Source: Granulimonas faecalis
GTDB taxonomy: Bacteria > Actinomycetota > Coriobacteriia > Coriobacteriales > Atopobiaceae
Direction of reading: 5' to 3'
Length of the DNA: 64,000 bases
Assembly (NCBI RefSeq): GCF_022834715.1
Contig: NZ_BQKC01000001.1
Coordinates: forward strand, 1,152,501-1,216,500
Shown: piece by piece, positions 49,477 through 60,977 of the stretch
How positions within the stretch are numbered: position 1 is the first letter of the stretch
Layout: the number at the start of each line of letters is the position of its first letter
The notes under the pieces: model-generated
What the model was told of the DNA's origin: nothing
Databases searched by the model: none
Seen by the model: only the letters and a program-made list of their open reading frames with translations
Position numbers and translations under genes: made by a program

Positions 49477-50895
49477 TTACTGGGCGGAGGAGGGGTCGGT
49501 GACGGGGGTGCCGTCGGTCGAGGTGGGGTCGGGCGTGGCGGCGCCGGCGTCCATGCCGGCGTCGGACGGCACGGTGCCCGATGTGGACGGCGTGCCGGTG
49601 CCGGCGTTGGAGGAGGAGTCGAAGGCCAGCTGGACGTCGGTCACCTTCCAGCCGATGCCCTCGCGGGCGAGCGTGACGGTGTAGGCCTGGCTGCCGCCCT
49701 CGGGGAGGGCCGCGGTGCAGCTCACCGTGGAGGAGTCGGCCGAGCGGTCGACGCCGTCGACGGTCACCGTGGCGCCGGACGGGAGGATGGCCTCGATGGC
49801 CGCGCGCTGGTCCTCGGACACCGAGGGGGCGATGTAGGCCGAGGTGTCGGTGCCGTCGGTCTTGGCGTAGAAGAGGTCGGCCACGACGTCCTCCTGGGTG
49901 GGCCAGCCGTAGCCTCGCCAGTAGGCGAAGCCGAGGGCCGCGGCGGCCACCACGAGCACCACAACGACGCAGACGAGCACCTTCACGCCGGTACGCTTCT
50001 TCTTGCGGCGCACCTTGCTCTCCTTCTTCTCGGCCTCGACGATGTCCTGCTCGGAGATGGAGAAGAAGCCGGTGTCCTCGGGCGACGGGATGAACTCGCC
50101 GGACTTGCCGAGCGGGTCGAGCGGGTCGAAGGAGCCGGATCCGCCGTAGCCGGCGGCGGCGAGCATGGCGTCGGTCTCGCCGCCCTTCTGGCCGGTGAGG
50201 GCCGCGACGGCGTTCTGGGCGGCGGTGAAGGAGGCCTGCTGGGCCGGGTTGAGGCTGTAGGTGCCGTCCGCTGTGGCGTGGTTGAAGGCGTCGAGGGCCT
50301 CCTGCATGCGGCTGGCGGCCACGAAGGCCTCGCCCAGCTGGGCGTAGACCGCGGCCTGGGAGCCGGTGGACGACGAGAAGTCCAGGGCCGTGCGGTAGGC
50401 CTCCACGGCGTCGATGGGACGGCCGAGCTCCATGAAGCAGCGGCCGAGGGCCACGAGGGACACCGCGGGGTCGGGGTTGTTCTCGTCGATGGCGGCGGCG
50501 CGATAGGCGGCGCCGGCCTCGCGCATCTGACCCTCGTGCTCGTAGACCTTGGCGAGGGCCATCTGGGTCTTGTACCTGTTGGTGTAGGAGGGGTCGGCCA
50601 GGGCGGCGTTGAGGGCCTGCACGGCCCCCACGTCGTCGCCGGAGGCCGCGAGGGCGCGGCCGAGGTTGGTGTTGAGGGCGCCGACCTTGCCGTAGGAGCG
50701 GTCGCGCAGGGCGAGGCGGTAGGCCTCGGCGGCCTCGCGGTAGCGGCCGAGCTTCATGAGGGCGTTGCCGCGCATGTGGTCCGCCGCGGCGTAGACCTCC
50801 CCCGGGTTGGTCGCCGCCCCGAGCAGGGTGGCCGCCGTCGAGTAGTCGCCGTTCATGTACGCGGCGCGGCCGCTCTGGAATGCTTGTTGATCCAC
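49477..50895 (-). CDS. TPR-repeat membrane protein of unknown function
   Basis: A 472-residue protein. Residues 1-235 are tetratricopeptide repeats (for example RGNALMKLGRYREAAEAYRL near 42-61 and ALGRCFMELGRPIDAVEAYR near 149-168). A linker with basic KVRRKKKR precedes one transmembrane helix (303-325). The 145-residue outer part is a small folded domain with a DUF4878-like look (DGVDRSADSSTVSCT, GWKVTDVQLAF) and a Thr/Ser/Pro tail. GTG follows GGGAGGAT. It lies upstream of mreB; no function is known. Confidence 0.85.
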   Translation of the reverse strand: MDQQAFQSGRAAYMNGDYSTAATLLGAATNPGEVYAAADHMRGNALMKLGRYREAAEAYRLALRDRSYGKVGALNTNLGRALAASGDDVGAVQALNAALADPSYTNRYKTQMALAKVYEHEGQMREAGAAYRAAAIDENNPDPAVSLVALGRCFMELGRPIDAVEAYRTALDFSSSTGSQAAVYAQLGEAFVAASRMQEALDAFNHATADGTYSLNPAQQASFTAAQNAVAALTGQKGGETDAMLAAAGYGGSGSFDPLDPLGKSGEFIPSPEDTGFFSISEQDIVEAEKKESKVRRKKKRTGVKVLVCVVVVLVVAAAALGFAYWRGYGWPTQEDVVADLFYAKTDGTDTSAYIAPSVSEDQRAAIEAILPSGATVTVDGVDRSADSSTVSCTAALPEGGSQAYTVTLAREGIGWKVTDVQLAFDSSSNAGTGTPSTSGTVPSDAGMDAGAATPDPTSTDGTPVTDPSSAQ

Positions 50896-50937
50896 TGTGG
50901 ATCCTCCCTGGTGTGGTGGTGCTGCGTGTGACGGAGG

Positions 50938-51486
50938 CTACGCGGCCGGGTTGCCGTGGCTGATGGTGACCGACTCGATGACGTCGCCGGCGCGGAGGCT
51001 GTGGGCGACGTCGAGCCCCTCCTCGGTGACGCCGAATACCGTGTACCCGGAATCGAGGAAATGCTGTGGCCCCAGGCAGAGGTAGAACTGCGACCCCGCG
51101 GAGTCGGGCATGGCGGAGCGGGCCATGGCGATGGCGCCGTCGACGTGGCTGTTCCTCGGGTTGACGTCGTACTCGTGGCGGATGCACCAGCCGGGGCCGC
51201 CCGTGCCGGGGACGCCGGCGGGGCCGGGGATGCCGGCCGCGACGTCGGAGGGGTCCATGTCGCGGGTGATGGGGTCGCCCCCCTGGATGACGAAGCCCGG
51301 CTCATAGCGGTGGAACTTGACCCCGTCGTAGAAACCGGACTCGGCGAGCTCACAGAAGTTGCCCACGGTGACGGGGGCGCCCAGGCCGTCGAGCTCGACG
51401 ACGACGGTCCCCTTGTTGGTGACGATGGTGGCGTACTCGTCCCCCACCGGGACGTACTCGGGCGTGTGCAGCGGGTCAATGGGCAT
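50938..51486 (-). CDS. Cyclophilin-type peptidyl-prolyl isomerase
   Basis: Cytoplasmic proline isomerase of 182 residues without signal peptide. Family segments: FHRYEPGFVIQGGDP (catalytic Arg in HR, then QGGD), IAMARSAMPDSAGSQFYLCL and a YTVFGVTEEG turn. ATG has GGAGG six bases upstream. Some family core residues differ, but activity is likely. Confidence 0.92.
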   Translation of the reverse strand: MPIDPLHTPEYVPVGDEYATIVTNKGTVVVELDGLGAPVTVGNFCELAESGFYDGVKFHRYEPGFVIQGGDPITRDMDPSDVAAGIPGPAGVPGTGGPGWCIRHEYDVNPRNSHVDGAIAMARSAMPDSAGSQFYLCLGPQHFLDSGYTVFGVTEEGLDVAHSLRAGDVIESVTISHGNPAA

Positions 51487-51521
51487 GGGGGTCCTCCTCC
51501 GAGACCGAGGGTATCCGCAGA

Positions 51522-51527
51522 ATTTTA
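51522..51527 (-). promoter_or_regulatory. Possible -10 of the cyclophilin gene
   Basis: TAAAAT on the minus strand, 36 bases before the ATG, in an otherwise GC-rich stretch. The -35 hexamer 17 bases upstream (CTGTGA) matches only three bases. Confidence 0.4.
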
Positions 51528-51571
51528 CCAACCGATCGCACCGTTCACAGGAACGGCATCGACGGGCGCGC

Positions 51572-52558
51572 TCAGGAGGAGGACCCGTCGGCGGGCGCCT
51601 GGATCGAGAAAGACGAGTAGGCCTGCTTGAACAGGGACCCGAACGAGGACGCCTCGCCGCGCACGGACGAGAGGACCTCCTCGCGCGCCGAGGAGGGGTC
51701 GGGGGCGGAGGCCGCCTCGCTCCACGCCGACGAGACGATGTCGGAGCGGTTGCGGAGCCAGTTGCCCATCTTGAGCAGCTCCTCGCGCTCGTCCTCATAG
51801 GTGCCGCTCGTGGTGTCGACGCCCTGGATGTCGGAGATGCAGTTCGAGATCTCCACGCCGAGCGTAGCCGCCCGCCTCTGGCCCTCCTGACGCTCCTGGG
51901 CCGTGCCGGAGAAGCCCTTCTCCTCGAGCTCCGACACCGAGTCGTCCAGGCGCCCGGAGAGGTCGCCCAGGGCGGTGTAGGCATTCGAGAGCCCCTCGTA
52001 GGTGGTCTCGTCGCCGGACTTCACGGTGTCGGAGCCGGATCCCTTGGAGTCCTGGCCCTTGAGGGTGTCCACGGTGCCGGGGAAGCCCGCCTGGGAGGTG
52101 TCCGCCGGCGCGGTGGCGCGGATGCTGAAGGCGTCGGGGTCCCACGGGTGGGCGATGAGCAGCACGGCCCCGCCCACGACGGCCACGCAGGCCGCGGCCG
52201 CGACGAAGACCGCCCGGAGCCTCACGGGGTGCTCGCGCAGGTAGGGATCGCGGAGGTCCTTCTCGGACGGCACGGCCGACTCGAACCGCGGGAGCTCGTT
52301 GGTGGCGTCCGGGGCGGCGGGGTCGTCGCCCACGGTGGCCTGCACCCGCCGGCCGCGCTTGGGGGCCGGGCGCGACTCGACCCACATGCCGCACTTGGGG
52401 CAGTTGGTCGACCCCTCGGGGACGAGGGCGCCGCAGCTGGGGCAGTAGGAGCCGGTGAGCCTGGGAAGCGACGCCGTGAGGTCGAGCTCCGCATGGCAGG
52501 CCGGACAGACGACGGCGTCGTCGGCCACGATCGAGCCGCAGTGGGGGCATTTCTTCAC
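51572..52558 (-). CDS. Double zinc-ribbon membrane protein of unknown function
   Basis: A 328-residue protein with two N-terminal zinc ribbons (Cys at 4, 7, 18, 21 and at 39, 42, 53, 56), a basic and acidic linker, one transmembrane helix (about 114-135) and a 190-residue helical outer domain. The ribbons are cytoplasmic by the positive-inside rule. Start is GTG at 52556-52558 with GGAGG seven bases before; a GTG two codons earlier is possible. It lies between acnA and the cyclophilin gene. I do not recognise the outer domain. Confidence 0.85.
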   Translation of the reverse strand: MKKCPHCGSIVADDAVVCPACHAELDLTASLPRLTGSYCPSCGALVPEGSTNCPKCGMWVESRPAPKRGRRVQATVGDDPAAPDATNELPRFESAVPSEKDLRDPYLREHPVRLRAVFVAAAACVAVVGGAVLLIAHPWDPDAFSIRATAPADTSQAGFPGTVDTLKGQDSKGSGSDTVKSGDETTYEGLSNAYTALGDLSGRLDDSVSELEEKGFSGTAQERQEGQRRAATLGVEISNCISDIQGVDTTSGTYEDEREELLKMGNWLRNRSDIVSSAWSEAASAPDPSSAREEVLSSVRGEASSFGSLFKQAYSSFSIQAPADGSSS

Positions 52559-52580
52559 GGGCACACCTCCGTTGTGAACG

Positions 52581-55248
<2,668 letters not shown>

Positions 55249-55262
<14 letters not shown>

Positions 55263-57666
55263 GCTCTCTCTCCTCAAGGTAGCTCGCGAAGCTCACGTAG
55301 GGACCGCGGCCGCTGTCCGTGGCCTCCCCACCTTTTTTATAGAGCACCGCGAACAGGGCGCACCCTGCGGCGGAGGCGAGGACAAGGAACGGCAACATCG
55401 CCCCTGAGAACGGAGCCACCTCGAAGAAGGGGCCGAACGCCGTGATGCCGAGCACCGTGGCCGCGGCCATGGTCGCGAGCAGTGTGCGGCGCAGGGCGTT
55501 GAGCGGGCGCGACACGGCGTAGATGAGCGCCACGCCGAGAACCGCCACAACGCACGTGGCCACGGTGGAGACCTGGGCGTCGTCGAACCCGAGGGCGCCG
55601 CGGGCCAGGACCAAAGCGCCGAGGCCGAGCACGATGCCGGCGCTGGCCGGCACCGACCGTGAGAGCACGTTGGCGAGGAAGCTCCCCCTCACCCGGTCGC
55701 GGTTGGGCTCGAGGGCGAGCACAAGGCTCGGGATGCCCGTGAGGGTGACCGAGACGAGCGTGAGCTGGATCGGCAGCAGCGGATAGGGCGGGAAGAGGAC
55801 GCAGAGCAGACCCACGGCCATGGAGAAGACCGTCTTCACGAGGAAGAGCGAGGCCGATCGCTGGAGGTTGTTGATGGAGCGCCGGCCCTCGTCCACCACG
55901 TGGGGCATGGAGGCGAAGTCGTTGTCCACGAGGACGATCTCGGCCACGGCGCGGGCGGCGTCGGAGCCCGAGGCCATGGCCACGGAGCAGTCGGCCTCTC
56001 GGAGGGCCAGCACGTCGTTCACGCCGTCGCCGGTCATGGCCACGGTGCGGCCCTGCCGCTGGAGGGCGCGCACGAGGCCGCGCTTCTGCTGCGGCGTCAC
56101 GCGGCCGAACACCCGGTACCGGGCGGCGGCGTCCTCGACCTCCTCAGGGGTGCGCAGCGTCGTGGCGTCCACCCACGAGCCGGCGTCGGGCACTCCGGCC
56201 TCCGCAGCGATGGCCGACACCGTGCGCGGGTCGTCGCCCGAGATGACGTTGAGGCGCACGCCCTGCTCCCGGAAGAACGCCAGGGTCTCGGGGGCTGAGG
56301 GGCGGACCTCGTCGGCCACGGCGGCGAGGGCCAGGAGGCGCGGCGCGCCCACGGGGCGGTCGTCGCCGTCGAAGCCGTCCACGGCGCACACGGCCAGCAC
56401 GCGGGCCGTGGCCGGGAAGCCCGCGACCACCGGGGCGGCACCGGCCGGCGCGCCGTCGGGGAACAGGAACTGGAGCGCGCCCACCGCGTAGGCGCCGCCC
56501 GCGGTGACGCAGCCGGAGTACTTGCGCTCGCTCGAGAAGGGCACGGCGCGCACGGCGGGCTCGGCGGCGACGCCCTCGCCCTCGAGGTACGAGAGGAAGG
56601 CACGGGCAGTCTCGTTGGCGTCGCCGGCGTTGGCGCCCATGACGGCGGCGAGGGCCGAGAGGGCCGCCTCCCGGGTCCCCCCCACCGGGACGAGCTCGCG
56701 CACGGTCATGGCGCCGGAGGTGATGGTGCCGGTCTTGTCCAGGCAGAGGACGTCCACCCGCGCCAGGGCCTCGATGCAGTAGAGCTGCTGCACGAGCACG
56801 TTCCGCTCGGCGAGGCGCACCGTGGCCACGGCGAGCACCGTGGACGTGAGCAGGATGAGCCCCTGGGGGATCATGCCCACGACGGCGGCCACGGTGGTGA
56901 GCACGGAGGACGACCAGCCGCCCCCCGCGAGGTAGGAGCGCAGAAACAGCGCCAGGCCCACGGGGACGAGCACGCAGGTGCCCAGGCGCACGATGAAACG
57001 CAGGGTGGCCATGATCTGGGAGTTCACCGGCTTGGCCGTCTTGGCCTCGGCGCCGATGCGGGCGGCGAAGGAGTCCGGGCCCACGGCCGTGGCCTGGGCG
57101 CAGACGGAGCCCGACACGACGAAGGAGCCCGAGAGCAGCGTGTCGCCGGGTGCCTTGGCCTGGGGCCTCGACTCGCCGGTGAGCAACGACTCGTTGACGA
57201 GGCACGAGCCCTCGCGCACGAGGCAGTCGCAGGGGACCTGGGCCCCGTGGGCGAGGAGCACGAGGTCGCCCAGGACGACATCGTCGGCCGGGACCTCTAC
57301 CTCCCTGCCCTCCCGGCGCACCCGCACGGGCCGGGCGGCGAGGATGGTGAGGCGGTCGAGCGCCCGCTTGCTGCGGAGCTCCTGGAAGATGCCGATGGCG
57401 GCGTTCGCGGCCACCACGAACAGGAAGAGCATGTTGCGGTAGGAGCCCGTCGTGAAGACGAGGGCCGCGAGCGCCACGTTGACGGCGTTGAAGAGCGTGC
57501 ACAGGTTGGAGCGCACGATGTCTGCCGTGGAGCGCGTCCCGGCGGAGGTGTCGCGGTTGCCCCGCCCCTCCGCGAGCTCCCGGGCGGCCCGGACGTCCGT
57601 GAGGCCGCCGGCCGGTGTGGGGTCGGCGGGGGGCGCGACGCCCCCCGCGGGTCGTTCTTCTGTCAC
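55249..57666 (-). CDS. P-type cation-translocating ATPase
   Basis: Membrane ATPase of 805 residues. The actuator domain has SLLTGES, the phosphorylation site is D310 in CLDKTGTITS, and the hinge is TGDGVNDVLALREADCSVAM. The M4 segment reads GMIPQGLILL with Q268 where many P2-type pumps have a Glu that binds the cation. A single-chain pump with no N-terminal heavy-metal domain; the ion is unknown, with calcium, magnesium or manganese possible. GTG start with a weak AAG site. acnA overlaps its 3' end. Confidence 0.9.
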
Positions 57667-57700
57667 CTTGCGTCTCCTCTCGGCGCCTCGGGCGATACGG

Positions 57701-57734
57701 AAAAGGCCGGGACCCGCTCGCGCAGACCCCGGCC
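57701..57734 (-). terminator. Terminator after tRNA-Arg
   Basis: A 7-bp GGCCGGG/CCCGGCC stem with a long loop, followed on the minus strand by TTTT, 12 bases beyond the CCA end of the tRNA. Confidence 0.8.
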
Positions 57735-57745
57735 CTAGATGCAGG

Positions 57746-57822
57746 TGGTGCCGACTGTGGGGCTCGAACCCACGACCTTTCGCTCCGGAGGCGAACGCTC
57801 TGATCCACTGAGCTAAGTCGGC
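57746..57822 (-). tRNA. tRNA-Arg (anticodon CCG)
   Basis: The minus strand folds as a cloverleaf: 7-bp acceptor (GCCGACT with AGTCGGC), D-stem GCTC/GAGC, anticodon stem TTCGC/GCGAA around CTCCGGA (anticodon CCG, reads CGG), and T-arm GTGGG/CCCAC with TTCGAGC. The 3' CCA is encoded. It is flanked by its own -10 box and a terminator. Confidence 0.93.
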
Positions 57823-57833
57823 GTGCGCCCATC

Positions 57834-57839
57834 ACTATA
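57834..57839 (-). promoter_or_regulatory. -10 box of the tRNA-Arg
   Basis: TATAGT on the minus strand, 11 bases before the tRNA 5' end. No good -35 is seen. Confidence 0.5.
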
Positions 57840-58009
57840 ACAGACATCGGCGCCCCCCGGCGCGAAGGGTGCCCAGAGCCGCCGCGGACACCCTCTGCGA
57901 TGTAAACGCCCCGCTACGCGCCGCGTCCCCGGCTGTGGCGGCCCGCCCGGTTGTGGTAGGTTTGCTCGGATTGACCAAAACTGAAAGTCATCGAGAAGGA
58001 GGCGCCTTG

Positions 58010-59029
58010 ATGATTGCCGTAGTCAGGCAGAGCGCGACCCAGGACCAGCTCGACCACTTCGTCTCGTGGCTGGAGTCCAAGGGTTTCTCGACCAACGTGA
58101 GCCGGGGCAGCAACGAGACCGTGGTGGGCCTCATCGGCGACACCACCACCATCGACCCGTTCCTGCTCGAGTCCATGGACATCATCGAGCACGTGACCCG
58201 CGTCTCCGAGCCCTTCAAGCAGGCCAACCGCAAGTTCCACCCCGCCGACACCGTGGTGGACTGCGGCCACGGCGTCCTTATCGGCGGCGGCAGCTTCCAG
58301 GTCATGGCCGGCCCCTGCTCCGTGGAGGGGGACAACCTGCTCGCCATCGCCCGCGAGGTCAAGGAGGCCGGCGCCACCATGCTCCGCGGCGGCGCCTTCA
58401 AGCCGCGCACCTCCCCCTACGCCAACCAAGGCATGGGCGCCGAGGGCCTGCGCCTGCTCCACGAGGCCGGCACCGAGCTCGGCATGCCCGTGGTGACCGA
58501 GATCATGGACGCCCGCGACGTCCAGCTTTTCGAGGACATGGAGGTCGACGTCCTCCAGGTGGGCGCCCGCAACATGCAGAACTTCACGCTCCTCAAGGAG
58601 CTCGGCAAGCTGCGCCGCCCCGTCCTGCTCAAGCGCGGCATGAGCGCCACCATCGACGAGTGGCTCATGAGCGCCGAGTACATCATGGCCGGCGGCAACG
58701 AGAACGTCGTCCTCTGCGAGCGCGGCGTGCGCACGTTCGAGACCCGCACGCGCAACACCTTCGACACCAACGCCATCGCCGTGGCCCACCACCTGTCGCA
58801 CCTGCCCGTGGTGGGCGACCCCAGCCACGCCACCGGCTACACCCGCTACGTGGTGTCGGCCGCCCTCGCTGCCACGGCCGCGGGCGCCGACGGCCTCGAG
58901 ATCGAGGTCCACGACCGCCCGGAGCACGCCTGGTCCGACGGCGCCCAGGCCCTCACCCCCAAGCAGTTCAGGAACGCCATGCGCCGCATCGAGCTCGTGC
59001 GCCAGGCCGTGACCATGGAGGACGAGTGA
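58010..59029 (+). CDS. aroF: 3-deoxy-7-phosphoheptulonate synthase (DAHP synthase, class I-beta)
   Basis: First step of the shikimate pathway: PEP plus erythrose 4-phosphate gives DAHP. The 339 residues have an N-terminal ferredoxin-like/ACT domain (1-70), usual for regulated class I-beta enzymes, and a TIM barrel with MAGPCSVE, RGGAFKPRTSPY, LLKRGMSATIDE and VVGDPSHATGY. ATG at 58010 follows AAGGAGG. Allosteric feedback by tyrosine or phenylalanine is typical for such domains. First gene of the aromatic operon. Confidence 0.95.
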   Translation: MIAVVRQSATQDQLDHFVSWLESKGFSTNVSRGSNETVVGLIGDTTTIDPFLLESMDIIEHVTRVSEPFKQANRKFHPADTVVDCGHGVLIGGGSFQVMAGPCSVEGDNLLAIAREVKEAGATMLRGGAFKPRTSPYANQGMGAEGLRLLHEAGTELGMPVVTEIMDARDVQLFEDMEVDVLQVGARNMQNFTLLKELGKLRRPVLLKRGMSATIDEWLMSAEYIMAGGNENVVLCERGVRTFETRTRNTFDTNAIAVAHHLSHLPVVGDPSHATGYTRYVVSAALAATAAGADGLEIEVHDRPEHAWSDGAQALTPKQFRNAMRRIELVRQAVTMEDE

Positions 59030-59889
59030 CGGCCACGGGGACCGTGGTGCCCGGCCGCGTGGGGGTCGTGGGCCTCGGGCTCATCGGAGGCTCCTTCGCC
59101 CGGGCCCTCCACCGCGGGGGCACCGAGGTCCTGGCCTGGAACCGCACCCGCTCCATCTACGAGCTCGCCCGCGTGGAGACCGTCGACGGCGAGCTCGAGG
59201 GCGACGCCGTGGGCACCTGCGAGCTCATCGTGCTCACCACCTACCCGGCCCACTCCGTCGCGTGGCTCGAGGAGCACGCCCGCCTCGTCTCGCCCGACGC
59301 CGTGGTCATCGACGCCTGCGGCGTCAAGCGCGGCCCCTGCGGGCGCTGCCTGGCCGTCGCCCGGGAGCACGGCTTCGCCTTCGTGGGCGCGCACCCCATG
59401 GCCGGCACCCAGTACTCGGGCTTCGCCCACGCGCGCGCCGACCTCTTCGAGGGCGCCCCACTCGTGCTCTGCCCGCCCCCGGGCGACCCGGTGGAGAACC
59501 TGGCACTCCTCGACCGCGTGGCCGGCCTGCTCGCCCCCTGCGGGTTCGGGTCGGTCACCGTGGCCACGCCCGAGGAGCACGACGGGGAGATCGCCCACAC
59601 CTCGCAGCTCGCCCACGTGGTGAGCAGCGCCTACGTCAAGAGTCCCCGGGCCGCCAGCCGCAAGGGGTTCTCGGCGGGGTCGTGGCGCGACCTCACCCGC
59701 GTGGCCTCGCTGAACGCCCCCATGTGGTCCGAGCTGTTCCTCGCCAACGCCGACAACCTCGTGGACGAGATCGACCTGATCGTGGGGCATCTGACCGAGT
59801 ACCGCGACGCCATCGCGGCGGGCGACCGCGAGGCCCTGGAGGCCCTGCTCGAGGAGGGCAACCGCGCCAAGGAGGAGGCGGACCGATGA
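59026..59889 (+). CDS. tyrA: Prephenate dehydrogenase
   Basis: NAD-dependent tyrosine-branch enzyme, 287 residues. The Rossmann motif GLGLIGGSFARAL is near the N-terminus; IDACGVKRG, FVGAHPMAGTQYSG and IAHTSQLAHVVSSA line the active site (the HPMAG His is catalytic in the family). GTG overlaps the aroF stop as GTGA. No C-terminal ACT domain, so tyrosine control may rest on AroF. Confidence 0.92.
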   Translation: MTATGTVVPGRVGVVGLGLIGGSFARALHRGGTEVLAWNRTRSIYELARVETVDGELEGDAVGTCELIVLTTYPAHSVAWLEEHARLVSPDAVVIDACGVKRGPCGRCLAVAREHGFAFVGAHPMAGTQYSGFAHARADLFEGAPLVLCPPPGDPVENLALLDRVAGLLAPCGFGSVTVATPEEHDGEIAHTSQLAHVVSSAYVKSPRAASRKGFSAGSWRDLTRVASLNAPMWSELFLANADNLVDEIDLIVGHLTEYRDAIAAGDREALEALLEEGNRAKEEADR

Positions 59890-60974
59890 GCGAGACCCGC
59901 ACCGTCCACGTGAGCGCTCCGTCGCGCCCCTACGACGTCACCGTGGGCGTGGGGCTGCTGCCACGCGTGGGGGCCGTGTGCCGCGACGCCTGCGGCGGCG
60001 ACACGGCCTTCGTGGTGACCGACTCCAACGTGGGGCCGCTCTACGGCGACGCCGTGGAGCGGTCGCTCGCCGAGGCCGGCTACGGCACCGCCCGCTTCAC
60101 CTTCCCCGCCGGCGAGGCCTCCAAGAACCCCGCCACGCTCTTCTCCTGCCTCGGGGCCATGGCCGACGCCGGGTGCACCCGAGACACCACGGTGGTGGCC
60201 CTCGGCGGCGGCGTCACCGGCGACCTCGCCGGCCTGGCCGCGGCCCTCTACATGCGGGGCTGCCCCGTGGTGCAGGTGCCGACGAGCCTGCTGGCCATGG
60301 TGGACTCCTCCGTCGGCGGCAAGACGGCCGTCGACCTCCCCCAGGGAAAGAACCTCGTGGGCGCCTTCTGGCAGCCCTGGGCCGTGGTGGCCGACGTCGC
60401 CTGCCTCGAGACCGTGCCCGGGGACCTGCTGCTCGACTCCGTGGGCGAGGTCGTGAAGCACGGCGTCCTGGCAGACCCGGAGCTGTTCGGGGAGGTCACC
60501 TCCTCCCCCGTCACGGCGCGTCCGCTCGACCTCGACCGCCTGGCCGCCGTGGTGGCCCGCAACGTGGAGATCAAGCGCGACGTCGTGGACGCCGACGAGC
60601 GCGAGCGCGGCCTGCGCCAGACGCTCAACCTGGGGCACACCGCCGGCCACGCCATCGAGGCCGCCAGCGGCTTCTCCCTGGGCCACGGCTCCTCCGTGGC
60701 CTGCGGGCTCGCCGTGGTGGCCCGGGGTTGCGCCGCCGAGGGGCTCACGGACCCGGCCGTGGCCGACGCCATCGTCGCCGGGATCGAGGCCTGCGGGCTG
60801 CCCGTGACCTGCGACGCGTCGGTGGACGAGGTCCTCGCCCTCTCCCGCTCCGACAAGAAGCGCCACGGCGACACCGTGAACCTCGTTGTGCCCGTGGCCG
60901 TCGGCAGGGCCGAGGTCGTTCCCATGCCCTTCGAGCGCTACGCCGCCGTCGTGCGGCGGGGCATGGGGGGCTGA
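59886..60974 (+). CDS. aroB: 3-dehydroquinate synthase
   Basis: NAD- and zinc-dependent cyclisation of DAHP to dehydroquinate, 362 residues. GGGVTGDLAGLAAALYMRG and LLAMVDSSVGGKTAVD are family signatures; metal ligands lie in GEVVKHGVL and LNLGHTAGHAIE. ATG overlaps the tyrA stop as ATGA. No shikimate kinase is fused to it. Confidence 0.95.
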   Translation: MSETRTVHVSAPSRPYDVTVGVGLLPRVGAVCRDACGGDTAFVVTDSNVGPLYGDAVERSLAEAGYGTARFTFPAGEASKNPATLFSCLGAMADAGCTRDTTVVALGGGVTGDLAGLAAALYMRGCPVVQVPTSLLAMVDSSVGGKTAVDLPQGKNLVGAFWQPWAVVADVACLETVPGDLLLDSVGEVVKHGVLADPELFGEVTSSPVTARPLDLDRLAAVVARNVEIKRDVVDADERERGLRQTLNLGHTAGHAIEAASGFSLGHGSSVACGLAVVARGCAAEGLTDPAVADAIVAGIEACGLPVTCDASVDEVLALSRSDKKRHGDTVNLVVPVAVGRAEVVPMPFERYAAVVRRGMGG

Positions 60975-60977
60975 GCC

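Noticed and set aside
57746-57822. tRNA-Arg as an integration site of an island
   Set aside because: No integrase, partial tRNA repeat or compositional change is seen on either side.
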